Positions 9,701-20,804 of a stretch of DNA of 64,000 nt are shown piece by piece. The stretch comes from Spongilla lacustris. Taxonomy: Eukaryota; Porifera; Demospongiae; Spongillida; Spongillidae. The DNA lies in the NCBI GenBank assembly GCA_949361645.1, contig OX442420.1:7080234-7144233 (forward strand), given 5' to 3'. The notes below the pieces were generated by a model, which was not told the origin of the DNA, ran no database searches, and saw nothing but the letters and a program-made list of their open reading frames with translations. A program made the position numbers and the translations under genes. How positions within the stretch are numbered: the first letter of the stretch is position 1; each line of letters starts with the position of its first letter.

Positions 9701-12700
9701 GATTAAGACAAACCAGCATCATGATTTCATAACTTAATCTTTTGCTTTTTCCCCCCCAGTTATGTTATACGCGAAGGTCGGGCTACGAGGCACGTCATAA
9801 ATGCATGATAAATATCAAATATATTACACACCTGTAGTAATAATCTTTAGCTATTATACAACTGCAAGTGCATGTAGCATATTGGGTTGTAGCATTTTGG
9901 GTTTATGCCGTATCATGAAATAAATTAAGAACAAAAACGTGAGCCGTGTATAACTTTTGTACCAGAACTCGGATGATTTAGCTCTTTGTTGATATTGCCT
10001 GGATGAGTATAACTCGGGATACGAATGGTTTTAAATAGCCAATGGTTTTAGAATTCCCTGGAAGAACATCTTCGGGTCAGATACTAGTTTGCTTGTTGCA
10101 GCTTTGCTTGCAGTATGTAGAATTATTTATATGTTGGCATGTACCGTACATGTATCAGTGAAAGTATCACAATGAACTGTCGACATGCGTTTAATAGCTA
10201 CAATTGACCGTGTGTTTACTTTTGTGTAATGAAAACTACATGCATGCACAAACTAATAGAGTTGCAAGCAATTAAATACTTAGCAATTCTACCTGCTTGA
10301 ACTTGCTAATTGTAGGTATGTAATATTTATAAAGTTATGTACATCACTAATTTAATTTTTTATAAACGTGTTACAGAAAATGTTCAGTGCAATAGACACA
10401 TGATGTTCTGCTCTAATATATTTCATGTTTCATTTCTATAGTTAACAACTGTGTCCTTTGAAGACAACATCCTCACCGACGTTCCGCCATATTTACTTCA
10501 GTTGCCACGTCTGCATGTTTTAGACCTTTCTAAAAATAGATTAACAAATCTACCTGATTTATTAGAGTGGTCAGAATCACTGGAAAATTTAGATGTTTCA
10601 TATAATAAAATATCATCCATTCAAGGGACCCCACTAGCAAAAAGCATCTCAACACTGAACTTGGCATACAATTGTTTCGATTTCGTTCCAGAATGTATCA
10701 GTACCTTTTTGAGCCTTCAATCGCTTAACCTCAGTTACAACAGCAACATTACACACTTACCCCTGGAGATGGGGCGGCTTACTAGATTGCACACACTTAA
10801 ACTAGCCGGCCTAACCAAACTGATTGATCCTCCCGTTAAAATTCACAAGAATTTAATTGGTTGCACTGAGCAAGATCCACCAGTTGGATTGAACACCAGT
10901 ACTGCTGAATGCATGGAATACCTGTACAATAAATTGCACCATTTAAAACCCTCATATGGGATGAAGATAATGGTTTTAGGTAAAGGTGGTAGTGGAAGGA
11001 GTACATTTGTTGCATGTCTTCAGGGCAAAAGTCTAAACAGTGGCCCTACAGTGGATTTGGCAATTAGTGAATGGAAGTATAGACCAAACCTCCTTAAAAA
11101 ACAATTCAGGTTCACTGTTTGGGACTTTGGAGGTCGAGATGAACTTTATCCTTGCCTTCTCACACCTGCATGTATCTGCATACTTCTTTTCAATTTCAAC
11201 GATGATCCAGCCGTCACCTTACCAGAAATAGATAGTTTGCTTTATGCTATTGCTCACAGAAGTAGTGGTTCCATTGTGTTCATTGTTGGAACACACTTGA
11301 AGGATGTACAAAATGAAAGTTACAAAAGAACTGATAGTTTTCTAAACACAATTGCTGAAGTAGCTCAGAAATATTCCGGTAAGCTCCAAGTGGAGACAAT
11401 TTGTTCAGTTGAATTGGAAGATATGAAAGAATTCAGAAACAACATTTATGAGAGTGCAGAGAAATTCATGTTTGAGGGACAGCAAATCATGGGTCAGTTG
11501 GTCCCAAGTAAGTACCATGAGCTTCAAAACACCTTACTAACTAGACAGAAGGGGTTGAATTGTGCACCTGTCATTCACATAAGCGAGTTCAAGGCACTTG
11601 TATGGAACATGTCTCATCCTGATTCAGAGGATGAACTGGAGAAGTTGACTTCATTCCTGGTCAATACAGGAACAATTCTTCATTATGATGATAAAAGTCA
11701 TGATCTCCATGACCTCTACTTCATTGACCCAAGCTGGCTGTGTTCCATAATGACCAAGCTTTTCCATACCAATGGAGCAAGCTCTTGTATAAAAGAAGGT
11801 ATTTTGCTAATGGGGAGTAAAGAGGAACTTGTAGCTGGTGAGAAGTTTCCAATGCAATACATAAATCAGTATCTTACTCTACTTGACCGATTTGGAATAG
11901 CTCTTGTTCTAGACAGACAAAGAATCCTTATTCCGTCCATGCTTCCTGATAACAGACCTGATAGTATTGATATTAAACAGCTTACTGATCAACATGTTTA
12001 CATTCGTTGTATGGCCTTTGACACATTCATAGTCCAAGATGTATTCAGTCGTTTCATTTCACAAATAATACACACACTTCCAAAGCTTCAAAGCCTTTTT
12101 AAAACCATTAACCAAGACAAAATTTTTGCTTTTAAGCGTACTGATAGCTTGATCCAAGATGCAAAAGTTTCAAATCAGAGTCTGCAGCTTTCAGTGGATG
12201 TAAGTCAGGTCAGAATGGAGTACTGGAAAACTGGAATGTTCTATCAAGACCCACAAGTCACTTTCTTGGTGGAATCGATGGCTAAATCTAATGTGTGTGA
12301 AGGAGAGGGTATTCTTTTATTAGCGTCAGCTGATGCAGACGGGAAAAGTGTATTTTGTGAAATGGTTGATATCAGTCAATCCTTTTTTGATGAGATTTAT
12401 CATGGGAAATTTAAAGACATGATTCCCTGCCCTATCTGCTTAAAAGATAATGTCCCTCATCCTCACATTTTTACTTACAAAGAATGCTTTGAACTTGTTA
12501 TGCAGAACACACGTAGCATTCAGTGTAGTGTGAGGCATACATCAGAGATGGCAGATATAGCCCCTGACATTCTGCTTCTGGACATCAGTCCTGATTTAAG
12601 AGCAGAACATTTCGCCATCAAGATTAGCACATCTGAAGGATCAGTCTTAGGAAAGGGTGCATTTGGGACAGTGTATCGTGGCCTGCTTAGGGGGAAATCA

Positions 12701-14641
12701 GTTGCTGTCAAGAAATTTAAACAGTGCTCAACCATGGATGCATTTAGTGAACTTAGAAGAGAAGCAACACTTCACCAAAAGTTTTGTCATCCATGCTTAG
12801 TAGGCCTTGTTGGAGTATGTCTGCATCCAGAACTGGAACTGGCATTGGAACATGCCCCATTGGGAAGTCTTAGTTCCCTTCTTCACACATCACCCCCAGT
12901 GCCCCTTAGTCGCATTGTGGTGTACCGCATTGCAGCTCAGGTGGCTGCAGCACTTGGGGCTTTGCACAACAAAGGTGTTATATATCGAGACCTCAAATCA
13001 GCTAATGTTCTCCTCTGGTCAGTGGACCCAGAATCTCTTTGCCACTGCAAATTATGTGACTTTGGAACTGCTACATATCAGAGTGCAATAGGATTGGAAA
13101 GTAGTGTGCAAGGAACAAAAGGATTCATAGCACCAGAGATGCTTAGACTAGGTAAGGGACGGCGGAGTAGATTTATTTATAACCAAAAGGCTGATATTTT
13201 CTCTTTCGGAATGCTGCTGTATGAAATAATATATCAAAAAACTCCATTTCATGACATGGATATTGTGAGGATTGATTCAGCTGTAGTAAGAGGAATGCGA
13301 CCACAGCTGTATCATGACACTCCATCTGCTTCTGCATTCTTTTATCTTACCAGACTTATGCAAGAGTGTTGGCATGGCAACCCCCCAAAACGTCCTTCAA
13401 CAGATGACATCATTAAGAAGGTCTCAATGTGCTCTTTTCAATCAACCATGAATATCACAGAATTGGACACCCCATCACTTATTTATCAAGCCTGTGTCAT
13501 CCAAGATGAAAACAATCCTCAGATTTGGGTATGTTGTGTAACCCGTGAAGGAAAAATTGAGGTTATTCCATATTCCCTCATGACAATGAAACAAGTAGGT
13601 CAGCTTTACACAAGTAGTAACATAGTACGGGGCATTGGGCAGTGTGGAGACTTTGTGTGGATAGGCTCTTCAGATAAGTCACAACCTGGAGTTATTCAAA
13701 TTATTAATATCACAAGTACATGTAAGAAACCTTTGCATACAATTCCTATTGGAAAACATGTCACCTGCATAGCTTGTTGTGGCAAATGGATCTGCTGTGG
13801 GACAGCTGATGGTTATCTACTTGCATTCCATTCAGACATTGCCCAACTGGCTGAATCAAATTTACAACCTGTACTAGCATCAAAGAAAATTACAAGCTGT
13901 ACTATTGACAGTTTAGTAGTAGCACCAGATTGCATATGGATATCATTTGGTCACAGCATACAAATTCTTGATTGTGAAGCATTCTCTAGTCTGAGTTTTA
14001 TAACAGATGAGGAAGCTGACAGAGGTGTTGTTGGTCAGATGAAGCTGTCAACTGACAAAGAAATCATTTGGAGTTCCAATATTCCTCATAGCTCATGTCT
14101 ATCTGCTTGGATTGTTTCGGAAAAGAGGAAGCTTTTTGAAGTTAATTGTGTGCAATACAGTATGGTCATTTGCCCAAATATGGAGAATCCTGATCGTCAA
14201 ATGGTGATTACAGCCATGGCACCTGTGTTGGACACAGTGTGGGTGTGTACACGGAGTGGATATATCTTAGTCCTGCATGAAAAAGAACTGCTTATGTGGT
14301 TTGAAGTGTGTGAGCAAAATGTGTTCTTCATGGAATGCATTCCACATCCAGGCCCATGTCAGACTGAGAAGGCTATGGTGATCAGTGCTGGCTCAGATAA
14401 GACCAAAGTAGTTCCTGCTCACACCTTGATTCTATATGAAGCCTTCCCATCCAATATGTGTAGGCAGATTAAACTAGTCCAAGACAAGTCATCCAGTTAT
14501 CTAAAAAATCATTACTCAGTAACTGAAATGATTGAGGAAGGAAATTTTTTAGATGGAACCGAAATTTCATTCCAATACAACACAAATCAGATGGAGTTTG
14601 GAAGCATTTTTGATTCATACCTTAGCCATCTGAGACATTAA
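6790..14641 (+). CDS. LRRK-like: LRRK-like Roco protein kinase, copy A (3 exons)
   Basis: Cytosolic multidomain Roco kinase, about 1677 aa, with no signal peptide or membrane segment seen. I place exons at 6790-7084, 9087-9625 and 10442-14641. All junctions are GT-AG and the phases agree (1, then 0). Domains: ankyrin repeats in exon 1 (residues about 10-95); a helical stretch and first LRR in exon 2; further LRRs about 280-410; Roc GTPase from about 452, with P-loop GKGGSGRST near 457-466 (Arg where Lys is usual), DFGG-R near 506 and THLKD near 562; COR about 650-960 including a CPIC cluster; kinase about 1010-1276 (glycine loop GKGAFG, VAVKK Lys about 1035, YRDLKSAN Asp about 1128, DFG about 1151, GTKGFIAPE); WD40-like blades to the end. 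This order is that of LRRK1/LRRK2, and YRD is also seen in LRRK2. Against copy B, exon 1 lacks about 100 bp, removing the first ankyrin cap, so an internal ATG is used. Further upstream exons cannot be excluded. Confidence 0.88.
7085..9086 (+). other. Intron 1 of Roco copy A
   Basis: Donor GTAAAC at 7085 and acceptor TTTTTTCAACAG ending at 9086. It contains a long poly-G run (about 7797-7824), a G/A-rich patch (8030-8060), and an inverted similarity to 47690-47710 near AAATCACTGTG. No gene is seen inside. From about 8030 on it aligns with 47735 onward in copy B. Confidence 0.75.
9626..10441 (+). other. Intron 2 of Roco copy A
   Basis: Donor GTATGT and acceptor TTTCTATAG. Around 9900-10080 it carries a degraded relative of the repeat unit at 22459 and 23673 (GCCGTATCATGAAAT, CGTGTATAACTTTTGTACC, AACTCGGGATACGAATGG). 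No coding potential is seen. Confidence 0.7.
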
Positions 14642-14879
14642 AGACATTAACTGTAGAGATGTTGTATTTATTTTTTACACCAGCTTTAATTTTTTTGGTC
14701 TTTAGCAATTTGACTTGTATTTCTTCATGTCTAGTATACATGTGTTTGAATTCATTTCATGATAAAATTGTTGCTAGTTATTGTACTACACTCTTCTCCT
14801 ACCCACTAATTGAAGTCAATTCCATCCATATCACTCTGGTAGTCTACGCACTCCCTAAGGATAAATATTGTGTCTAGTT

Positions 14880-16340
14880 CTTCAACTGACACCTTTGGTT
14901 CCACTACAGCTGGCTCTGTAGGATGTACATTTAGATTCCTTACCCATCACACCCTCAGGCTCTGTATCCCTTCTCTCCACAGAAGGTACCACATCCACAT
15001 CTACTGCAGATTGGTGAACATTATCTGCTGGATGGTACAACCCGGTTTCGTACCACCAAGGACTGTCCTTAAAACTATGCACATGGTCTACATGCCTTCT
15101 CCAGGAAATATTGGATGTAACCTGTACCCACATGTCACAGCACATGTTTCACTATGTGAATTGATTATATTAGCAGGAAAAACAGGTAAACAAAAGGGCA
15201 ATCATGATGCTCTTACCAGTTTGAGGCAGTTTGTTGTGGGGCAAAGGGTTCTAGTTTGTAATTTCATGCGAGGACCCAAGTGGGTTAAGGCAATAGCACT
15301 GAAGAAGTGGGGCCCAATATAATATGTGGTACATGTGGCATATTTTTGCAAACTGGTGCATGAACTTGCCATAGTAGTGAACCAGTATAAGAAAGGGACA
15401 TTGTCCTGTATAGTTCATTAAAGCCCTTGCGTTTAGAACTGCCTCCACCTTTGAATATGCCATGCCTATCCCTTTCTTACTCAATACACGCCCCAGGTTA
15501 TTCCACCGAGTCAGCCCAGAATATGTACATTTCCCCATAAAAAGTTGAATATTTGATGTCACACTTAATAAGCATCAGGGTCTGTACCAGTTCAGAAGGC
15601 TATAATACAACAATGGATGCAATAATATTACCGGGCATTCTCCATGTAGTGTGTTACATTGACGAGATTTTGTTTATGGGGAGATCTCTATAAGGCAAAT
15701 CCGGAAGAAGTCTTGAAGAGACTAAAGGTATACTCCTGAAAATCTTCTTCTAATGCAAGTAATTTAGTGAGTTTCAAACCACTGTCCAAGGATGCAAAAA
15801 GGTTGTCTGGTTTTGTAATGGACACTTATTAACTGAATTCGCCAAAACTTTAAAATCCATACAAATACGCAACCTTTTAGGTGCAAACCAAGCACTGTAT
15901 GGTTCCTATAAAAATAAATAAATAAAAAACACCCATTTTCTCCAAATGACCTCACTCCCTACCAACCTCTCCCTTCAGAGCAAAGGGAACAGGTCTAGCT
16001 CTATAATAACAGGGAGATTATTATCTTTGACCATTTAGTTTGCCTTAAATTGTTTAATCACACCCAGCATACCTTTGTAATAAGGTGTCAACTGAATAGG
16101 CATCTGCAAAATTCACCATTCCAATCCCAAGGCTTTTCCAATTTAAGTGAATCTGACTCCACCAATCTCTGCCAATCAGCAGGCCAGGTCCATTACAACC
16201 CATGATATGCAATGTTAAAGTATATGTAACATGTCCATATTTCACATTCACATCCAGCTTTCCCAATTACACTCATGACCTCATTTGTATATGCCATATT
16301 TCATATTGACACCGCTGCTCAGTCCAGTATCAATTTTCCA
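14880..16340. pseudogene. Ty3/gypsy-like retroelement debris (duplicon A)
   Basis: Several pol pieces lie in mixed orientation. On the minus strand, 16340-16054 has a protease-RT linker with GPGLLIGRDWW. On the minus strand, 15562-15300 has an RT thumb-like stretch (GRVLSKKGIG, VHYYGKFM). On the plus strand, about 15613-15700 has the RT catalytic region with YIDE in place of YIDD. On the plus strand, 15215-15320 has an integrase C-terminal GPY/F-like stretch (VGQRVLV, GPKWV, WGPI). On the minus strand, 15145-14882 has a second C-terminal piece (WRRHVD). The mixed strands show internal inversion, and stops and frame breaks are frequent. It is not functional. The same arrangement occurs in duplicon B, so the rearrangement predates the duplication. 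Confidence 0.65.
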
Positions 16341-17090
16341 TACATATTTTCACCTTCTCAATCCTTATTACTATGGAAACCAAGCTTTACAATGCACCGT
16401 ATAAATTATTCAACACACATTTACTTTTAAGGAGAAATTAGTGATATTTTATAAAGTAAGTGTTAAGAATTTATTACATGTGAATCATTGTACTGGGTCA
16501 TATTGCATTCATTTTAATACTTGCTAATGCAGGGTCAAACATATGTCATATGGTTGATCACCAAGTCACGACAGATATATGCTTAGTACACTTGTCATGT
16601 AGCTATTCAGTGTTGCCTATCTGAACTGGTTGGTTGATTAGTTGATTGAGCCAACTGATGCTGATTTCTGGCAGTGTGATCTAAGTTGCTAAAAAGATGC
16701 ACCCTCCAAGCTTTGTTATGTCTATGCCAGGGGAAGCTCTCCAAGCTGAAAATCCAAAACGAATTTGTGTAAATACAATTTGAGAATTTCATTGATGTAA
16801 AAGTTTGTTATTATTATTTAAAAGCTACACAGATATACACATTACAGAAAACTAAATATTGAGCCTGATGGTGTTCTTGGCAACCCTTGAGGGAGCTTCT
16901 TGTGCCTCTTTTCCGCAACCACCAAATACCTCCACGACCAATGGGACACATACCCAACCTCTCTCTGTACAGGAATGTCGTTCTTGGAATGTTTGTCCTG
17001 CATGCGCGTGCCCTCCCAGTATAACCTGAGGTCATGCTTGCTCCCAATAAAAGGTTTGAGTTGAGCGGATTGACGACCTTCAGGTCAAAT
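16341..17090. other. Intergenic part of duplicon A
   Basis: Conserved with 55620-56520 in B. It includes a shared stretch (16655-16760; 55950-56060 in B) that B keeps open as DADFWQCDLKF...MHPPSFVMSMPGEALQ and A breaks. I do not recognise it. The remaining part, around 16870-17040, holds no clear gene. Confidence 0.4.
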
Positions 17091-17091
17091 G

Positions 17092-17382
17092 CTACTCAAC
17101 ATGAGAGAGACCAGTTAGGCACCAACACATGTACATCAGCTGGATGTGGTCTGTCCTATTTTGAGGTGAGCCCACAACCTCTTTCACAGGAGCAAGACAA
17201 GCCCTACCGCAGAAATCTGCAAAGCTGCCACGAAGGCGGCTGTGCCTTGTGACTACATCACCACCTGAATGACATATCAGGGCATGGTGCCCATATAGGG
17301 TTTGGGAGCAGTGTGGGCAGGTATCTGCATCTGTGAAAGTGAAAGCCCGAGCCACTATTTCACTAAGGCTTGTCCACTTCAT
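17092..17382 (-). pseudogene. RLE-type retrotransposon C-terminal fragment (CCHC + RHS)
   Basis: The minus-strand frame contains a CPHC...H...C zinc knuckle followed by GGDVVTRHSRLR and FADFCGRACL. This is the CCHC plus RHN arrangement that precedes the restriction-like endonuclease in R2/NeSL-type non-LTR retrotransposons. The frame then loses similarity after VVGSPQ. Related pieces lie at 17513, 19522 and 20805. No RT domain was found, so the element class is inferred from the endonuclease part only. Confidence 0.55.
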
Positions 17383-17512
17383 TGGGTAGCAGGTCTAATC
17401 CTGTGCATGTATTTACGATACGGGCTATATAGATCATCAGTTTCTGCGAAAACTTCCGTGCAATAATCGTGTTACAAAAATTTAAGTACACATAATTCAA
17501 GGACCCTTGTCC

Positions 17513-17668
17513 CACCTAGCCTCTCACCTGGCCATCACCACTTCCTCCTACAAAGGTAAGGTACTCACAGAGCTGTACAGCAGGCTGAACTTCACCCTGG
17601 TCAGGGTGGTGGCTAGGGCCTTACTGGCAAGGTGTGCACCCTCCCTTGGCCTCATGGACATCCTTTGA
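17513..17668 (+). pseudogene. RLE-type retrotransposon extreme C-terminus
   Basis: The plus-strand frame HLASHLAITTSS...ELYSRLNFTLVRVVARALLA...LMDIL ends in a stop at 17666-17668. It matches the last 50 residues of the frame at 19522-20054 (LASRLAAQ, IYGRLSLTLVRANARAF, MDLLEG). It is in the opposite orientation to the zinc-knuckle fragment 130 bp upstream and lies just beyond duplicon A. Confidence 0.55.
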
Positions 17669-17876
17669 ACATTCCTATGCATTGTATATGTACTATAATA
17701 ATCTAAAGATACGTTTTAGGAAATATATTTACATGTACCAATTAAATATATATCTTGTTTATCTCCAAAAAAAAAATGTTACTGAGATAACCTTTGACAT
17801 AATTTTGAAAACCCACATTCTAAATGCAGAGCTCCCTAACTATAGCTAAGCAACCCGAAAAATATATCACTTCAAG

Positions 17877-18016
17877 TCACTTGTCCAGACCTTAGCTCTA
17901 GTTAATATCGAATGCCTCATCTCATACAAAGAATCCTCAATATAAATCTCTTTTGCATTATGCATTGTGTAACTATTTCATTTATTCATTTTATCAACTG
18001 AAGCGCACAGTAAACG

Positions 18017-18050
<34 letters not shown>

Positions 18051-18925
18051 GGTCGGCGGTGACCGGAAGCTGTATGGTGCAATGATAGATAGTGTAGAGA
18101 CGGAGCCACCATAGCTTCCGAATCTGTACTATGACTCTATGATGAAATAGATCTATTGAAAAGTTAATTTTATTATCCAGATCGAGAAGCTAAAGTCTGA
18201 ACCTACAGGTAATGAGATTGCTCGCAACAACCCCCACGTACATGTGTATCTTATAAATTAATGTACCGGGTTATGAATAATTATAATTCATGAGGGGGAG
18301 TCGAGGTTATCTCTGGTTAGGGCAGGGAGCAGGGGCTGATCCAGAGAGGGTGGATAGGGTGGCTAGCCACCCCCCCCCCCCCCCCCCCTTCCTCAAATTT
18401 TTATTTACGAATACTAAAATACTGATTGAGAACTATCTGTTGAGGGCTAATAGCTTTTCTGTTCAACAGCTTCCATTTAGGGGTGAAAAAAAGATGTGAC
18501 GCTTTGTTTTTTTTTGTGTGATCAGATGTTTATTTTGATACATGCATAATAATTGTGACTATAGACCATAGCACAAAAGAAAAATCAATGTAAGCATATA
18601 TATAGTTGCCAGTGCACATCTTTAAACTGCATGATAATACTAAGTTACCAAATATGTCAATCATTTACACAAAACCATCATATGAAAGTTGTGATTTATT
18701 CATACAACAATGATTCACTACACAACTTTCTATGGTGCATTTGTGTGAATGATTATATTGATACTCCTAAATAAGGAAAACTTAATCTAAATCTTCATGA
18801 ATACCAATCAGTGTAAACTATCGCCACCACACAAATAAGCACACAGTACACTGCTGTGGATTTAGCAAGTACGCTTTTTTGAGATACGAATCGTGAGTGA
18901 GGTTGAAAAAAAAGAAAAAAAATGT
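17877..18925 (+). repeat. Third, truncated copy of the duplicon's left flank
   Basis: From CACTTGTCCAGACC onward this matches 5891-6490. It has the same Tyr/Leu-poor noncoding flank, a poly-C tract (18017-18048), the AAGGTCGGCGGTGACC stretch, CTCGCAACAACCCCCAC, and ATCTTCATGAATACCA followed by ATCGCCACCACACAAATAA. The match stops just short of the position equivalent to Roco exon 1. A 0.47-kb insertion (about 18315-18785) interrupts it. It lies directly downstream of duplicon A, as expected for the next unit of a tandem array that later lost its gene. A dispersed repeat is the alternative. Confidence 0.65.
18315..18785. mobile_element. Insertion in the third flank copy, with poly-C run
   Basis: The segment starts GGGGCTGATCCAGAGAGGG, has a C run at about 18370-18387, and interrupts homology between 6310 and 6366 of duplicon A. 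GG.TGATCCAG followed by a G or C run is like the other G-run elements here. The right end is not resolved. Confidence 0.45.
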
Positions 18926-18929
18926 ATAG

Positions 18930-19520
18930 ACGTTATCGACCGCAATATGAATACTAACAATCCAATCAGATTTAAATTATTGTAAGCGGTTAAGTAATTA
19001 TATCAAAGCCCTCATAAATCAAAATATTCAAAGCCCTCTATTATCGACATTATTCAAGATTACAGTTAGAGATAATTGATTTTAATAACTGCTAATAAGC
19101 AACGCAAGATCTGAGTATGCAGTGGAACAGACTGATTTCAAGTTACTGAGTTCAATAGTGAGTTATTAACATTTAAAACCAAACGTTATTAAGATTGACT
19201 TATGGAGTAACTAATTTAAAAAACCATCACTAATTACTCCATGATTAAATGAAGTAAAAAACACAATTTGATTCTGTATTAGATCATGCAATGGTGAGTT
19301 ACTGTAACTCAAAGTTAATTACAATTGTAGTGGTCCTTTAGCATTTTCAAGTTTGATTTGTTGTTTTGAATATTAACTAGTAAATTAAATTTCATACTTT
19401 TTCAAACTTTTTTCACGGCTATTCTTTAGATTATAAATTTTGTAATTAATTAAAAGTTGTTGTACATTGCTGTGTCAAATTAACTAATTGCAAGGTATTT
19501 GATTTTATCTTTTAACTGAG
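18930..19520. other. AT-rich stretch, nothing recognised
   Basis: Low-GC sequence between the third flank copy and the RLE fragment. It contains many TTAATAAC/GTTATTAA-type words and no ORF of note. Confidence 0.5.
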
Positions 19521-19521
19521 T

Positions 19522-20054
19522 TTGGGGGAGATGTAGTGGTGCGCCACAATGCTCTGCGCAATGCTATTTTTGATTTTTGCAAGCGAGCCCTTCTGAACCC
19601 AAAATTGGAAGCAGGTGCAGGTTTGGGTCATGAAAGGAGACTAACTAGACCTGCAGACATACTCATCCCAAGCTGGTCCAATAGTGATAAGCCTGCAGCC
19701 ATTGATGTGTCCATCACCTCTCCGCTTAAATCAAACATTTTGTCTGAAGCGGGTGTGGTGGCAGGTGCAGCAGCAAGGCAAACAGAAGAGAGAAAGCATA
19801 TATCCAATGATACTATCTGCTCTGAATTGGGATGGAAGTGTGTACCATTAGTGGTGGAGACGTTTGGAGCTTGGGGAAGAACTGCAGGCCAGTTTTTTGG
19901 AGAACTCGCATCACGACTTGCGGCTCAAAGCCATTCCTCAAAGACTATAATGTTGAACAACATCTATGGGAGACTAAGCCTCACACTAGTTCGAGCCAAT
20001 GCCCGTGCTTTCAATGCTAGGGTGGCTACAACAATGGACTTGCTTGAAGGCTAG
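19522..20054 (+). pseudogene. RLE-type endonuclease domain fragment, longest copy
   Basis: An open frame of about 177 codons, starting inside the domain (GGDVVVRHNALRNAIFDFC) with no zinc knuckle upstream. It continues with RPADILIPSW and KPAAIDVSITSPL. The PD...D pattern fits the PD-(D/E)XK-like restriction endonuclease fold of RLE retrotransposons. The C-terminal half has CVPLVVETFGAWG and LVRANARAF. The codons are intact, so this is either a recent 5'-truncated insertion or a remnant under weak decay. The ATG-like start given by frame is not a real gene start. Confidence 0.6.
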
Positions 20055-20194
20055 GGTAGTTTTGTGCAAGTTCGTGTGTAGTAACGTGTATATATGTGCA
20101 TTTATTTTATCTCATTTGGAATAACTGTAAAAGATAATTGAATTTTAAATTCAAAAATTATTACACTTATAATAAACCTCACAATACATGTTAA

Positions 20195-20735
20195 CCCTTT
20201 GAACGCCAAGGGCATATTTATATACATAATCCATGCTCATGACTTTGTACTACATGTACATGTGTCATGTGATTATGATTTTAAGTAATGTATTGATCAT
20301 AAACCCTGTTAAGAGATACATGTGCACATACATGTATGTAACCTTATTATAAGTAGAATTTTGGTAACTTCCCTCTTCTAAGTACTACTGATGCTTCTAA
20401 GTGCATCAGTAGTACTCCAACAGTAGGAATTTGTAACCCACTTAAATAAAGTGCAGCAGAGAGTTTCCAGATAATTACTACTGATGTGCACTACAAATTC
20501 CTGTTATTTGTACGTGATACATTGGTTAATTCTTGTGCACGTTTGTTGATGGGAGAGGAAAGTTACAAGCTTTGCGATTATGGGAAATTGCCCATTGTGC
20601 ATTTTCCATCATGCTCTCAGGAACAAGCAGCCATGCATCAAACTCCTCTATGAAGGCCATTTGCTCCTACAGCTACTTCTGACGTTAAAGTGCATATATA
20701 TATATATATATAAATATGCCCTTGGCATTCAAAGG
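20195..20735. mobile_element. piggyBac-type MITE, 541 bp
   Basis: Flanked by TTAA at 20191-20194 and 20736-20739. Terminal repeats are CCCTTTGAACGCCAAGGG and, at the right end, CCCTTGGCATTCAAAGG, followed on the inner side by ATATTTATATA. CCCTTTG-type ends next to TTAA are characteristic of piggyBac MITEs. The interior has an inverted pair around CTACTGATGC and no ORF. It is unrelated in sequence to the autonomous element at 43331. Confidence 0.85.
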
Positions 20736-20804
20736 TTAAACACAAATTTCAATGTTTAACTAGTAAACTATGTAACTATATGTATGTGAGTCAACCATCT
20801 AAGT

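Larger units (their letters stand above)
5890..17488 (+). repeat. Segmental duplicon, copy A
   Basis: This stretch matches 40525-56935 in the same orientation, with interruptions. Shared landmarks are the CTCGCAACAACCCCCAC flank (about 6206), the sequence before exon 1 (6620-6790), all three Roco exons and introns, the 3' flank (14642-14880), gypsy-like debris (14880-16340) and the RLE relic (17092-17382). Homology with B ends near 17488 at GTGTTACAAAAAT. The left limit is set by the match to a third partial copy at 17877. Indels between copies include the exon 1 deletion here and the microsatellite and piggyBac insertion in B. Confidence 0.85.

Noticed and set aside
11040..13091. Smaller ORFs in other frames of the long Roco exon (also 50515-52572 in copy B)
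   Set aside because: Shadows of the kinase frame. They recur in both copies only because the exon is duplicated.
17034..17252. Plus-strand Cys-containing ORF overlapping the RLE fragment (also 56463-56672)
   Set aside because: The minus strand carries the known zinc-knuckle and RHS pattern. The plus frame is its antisense shadow.
19536..20054. Considered as an intact host gene of 172 codons
   Set aside because: It starts in mid-domain without an upstream zinc knuckle or start context and has related broken copies nearby, so a retrotransposon fragment is more likely.
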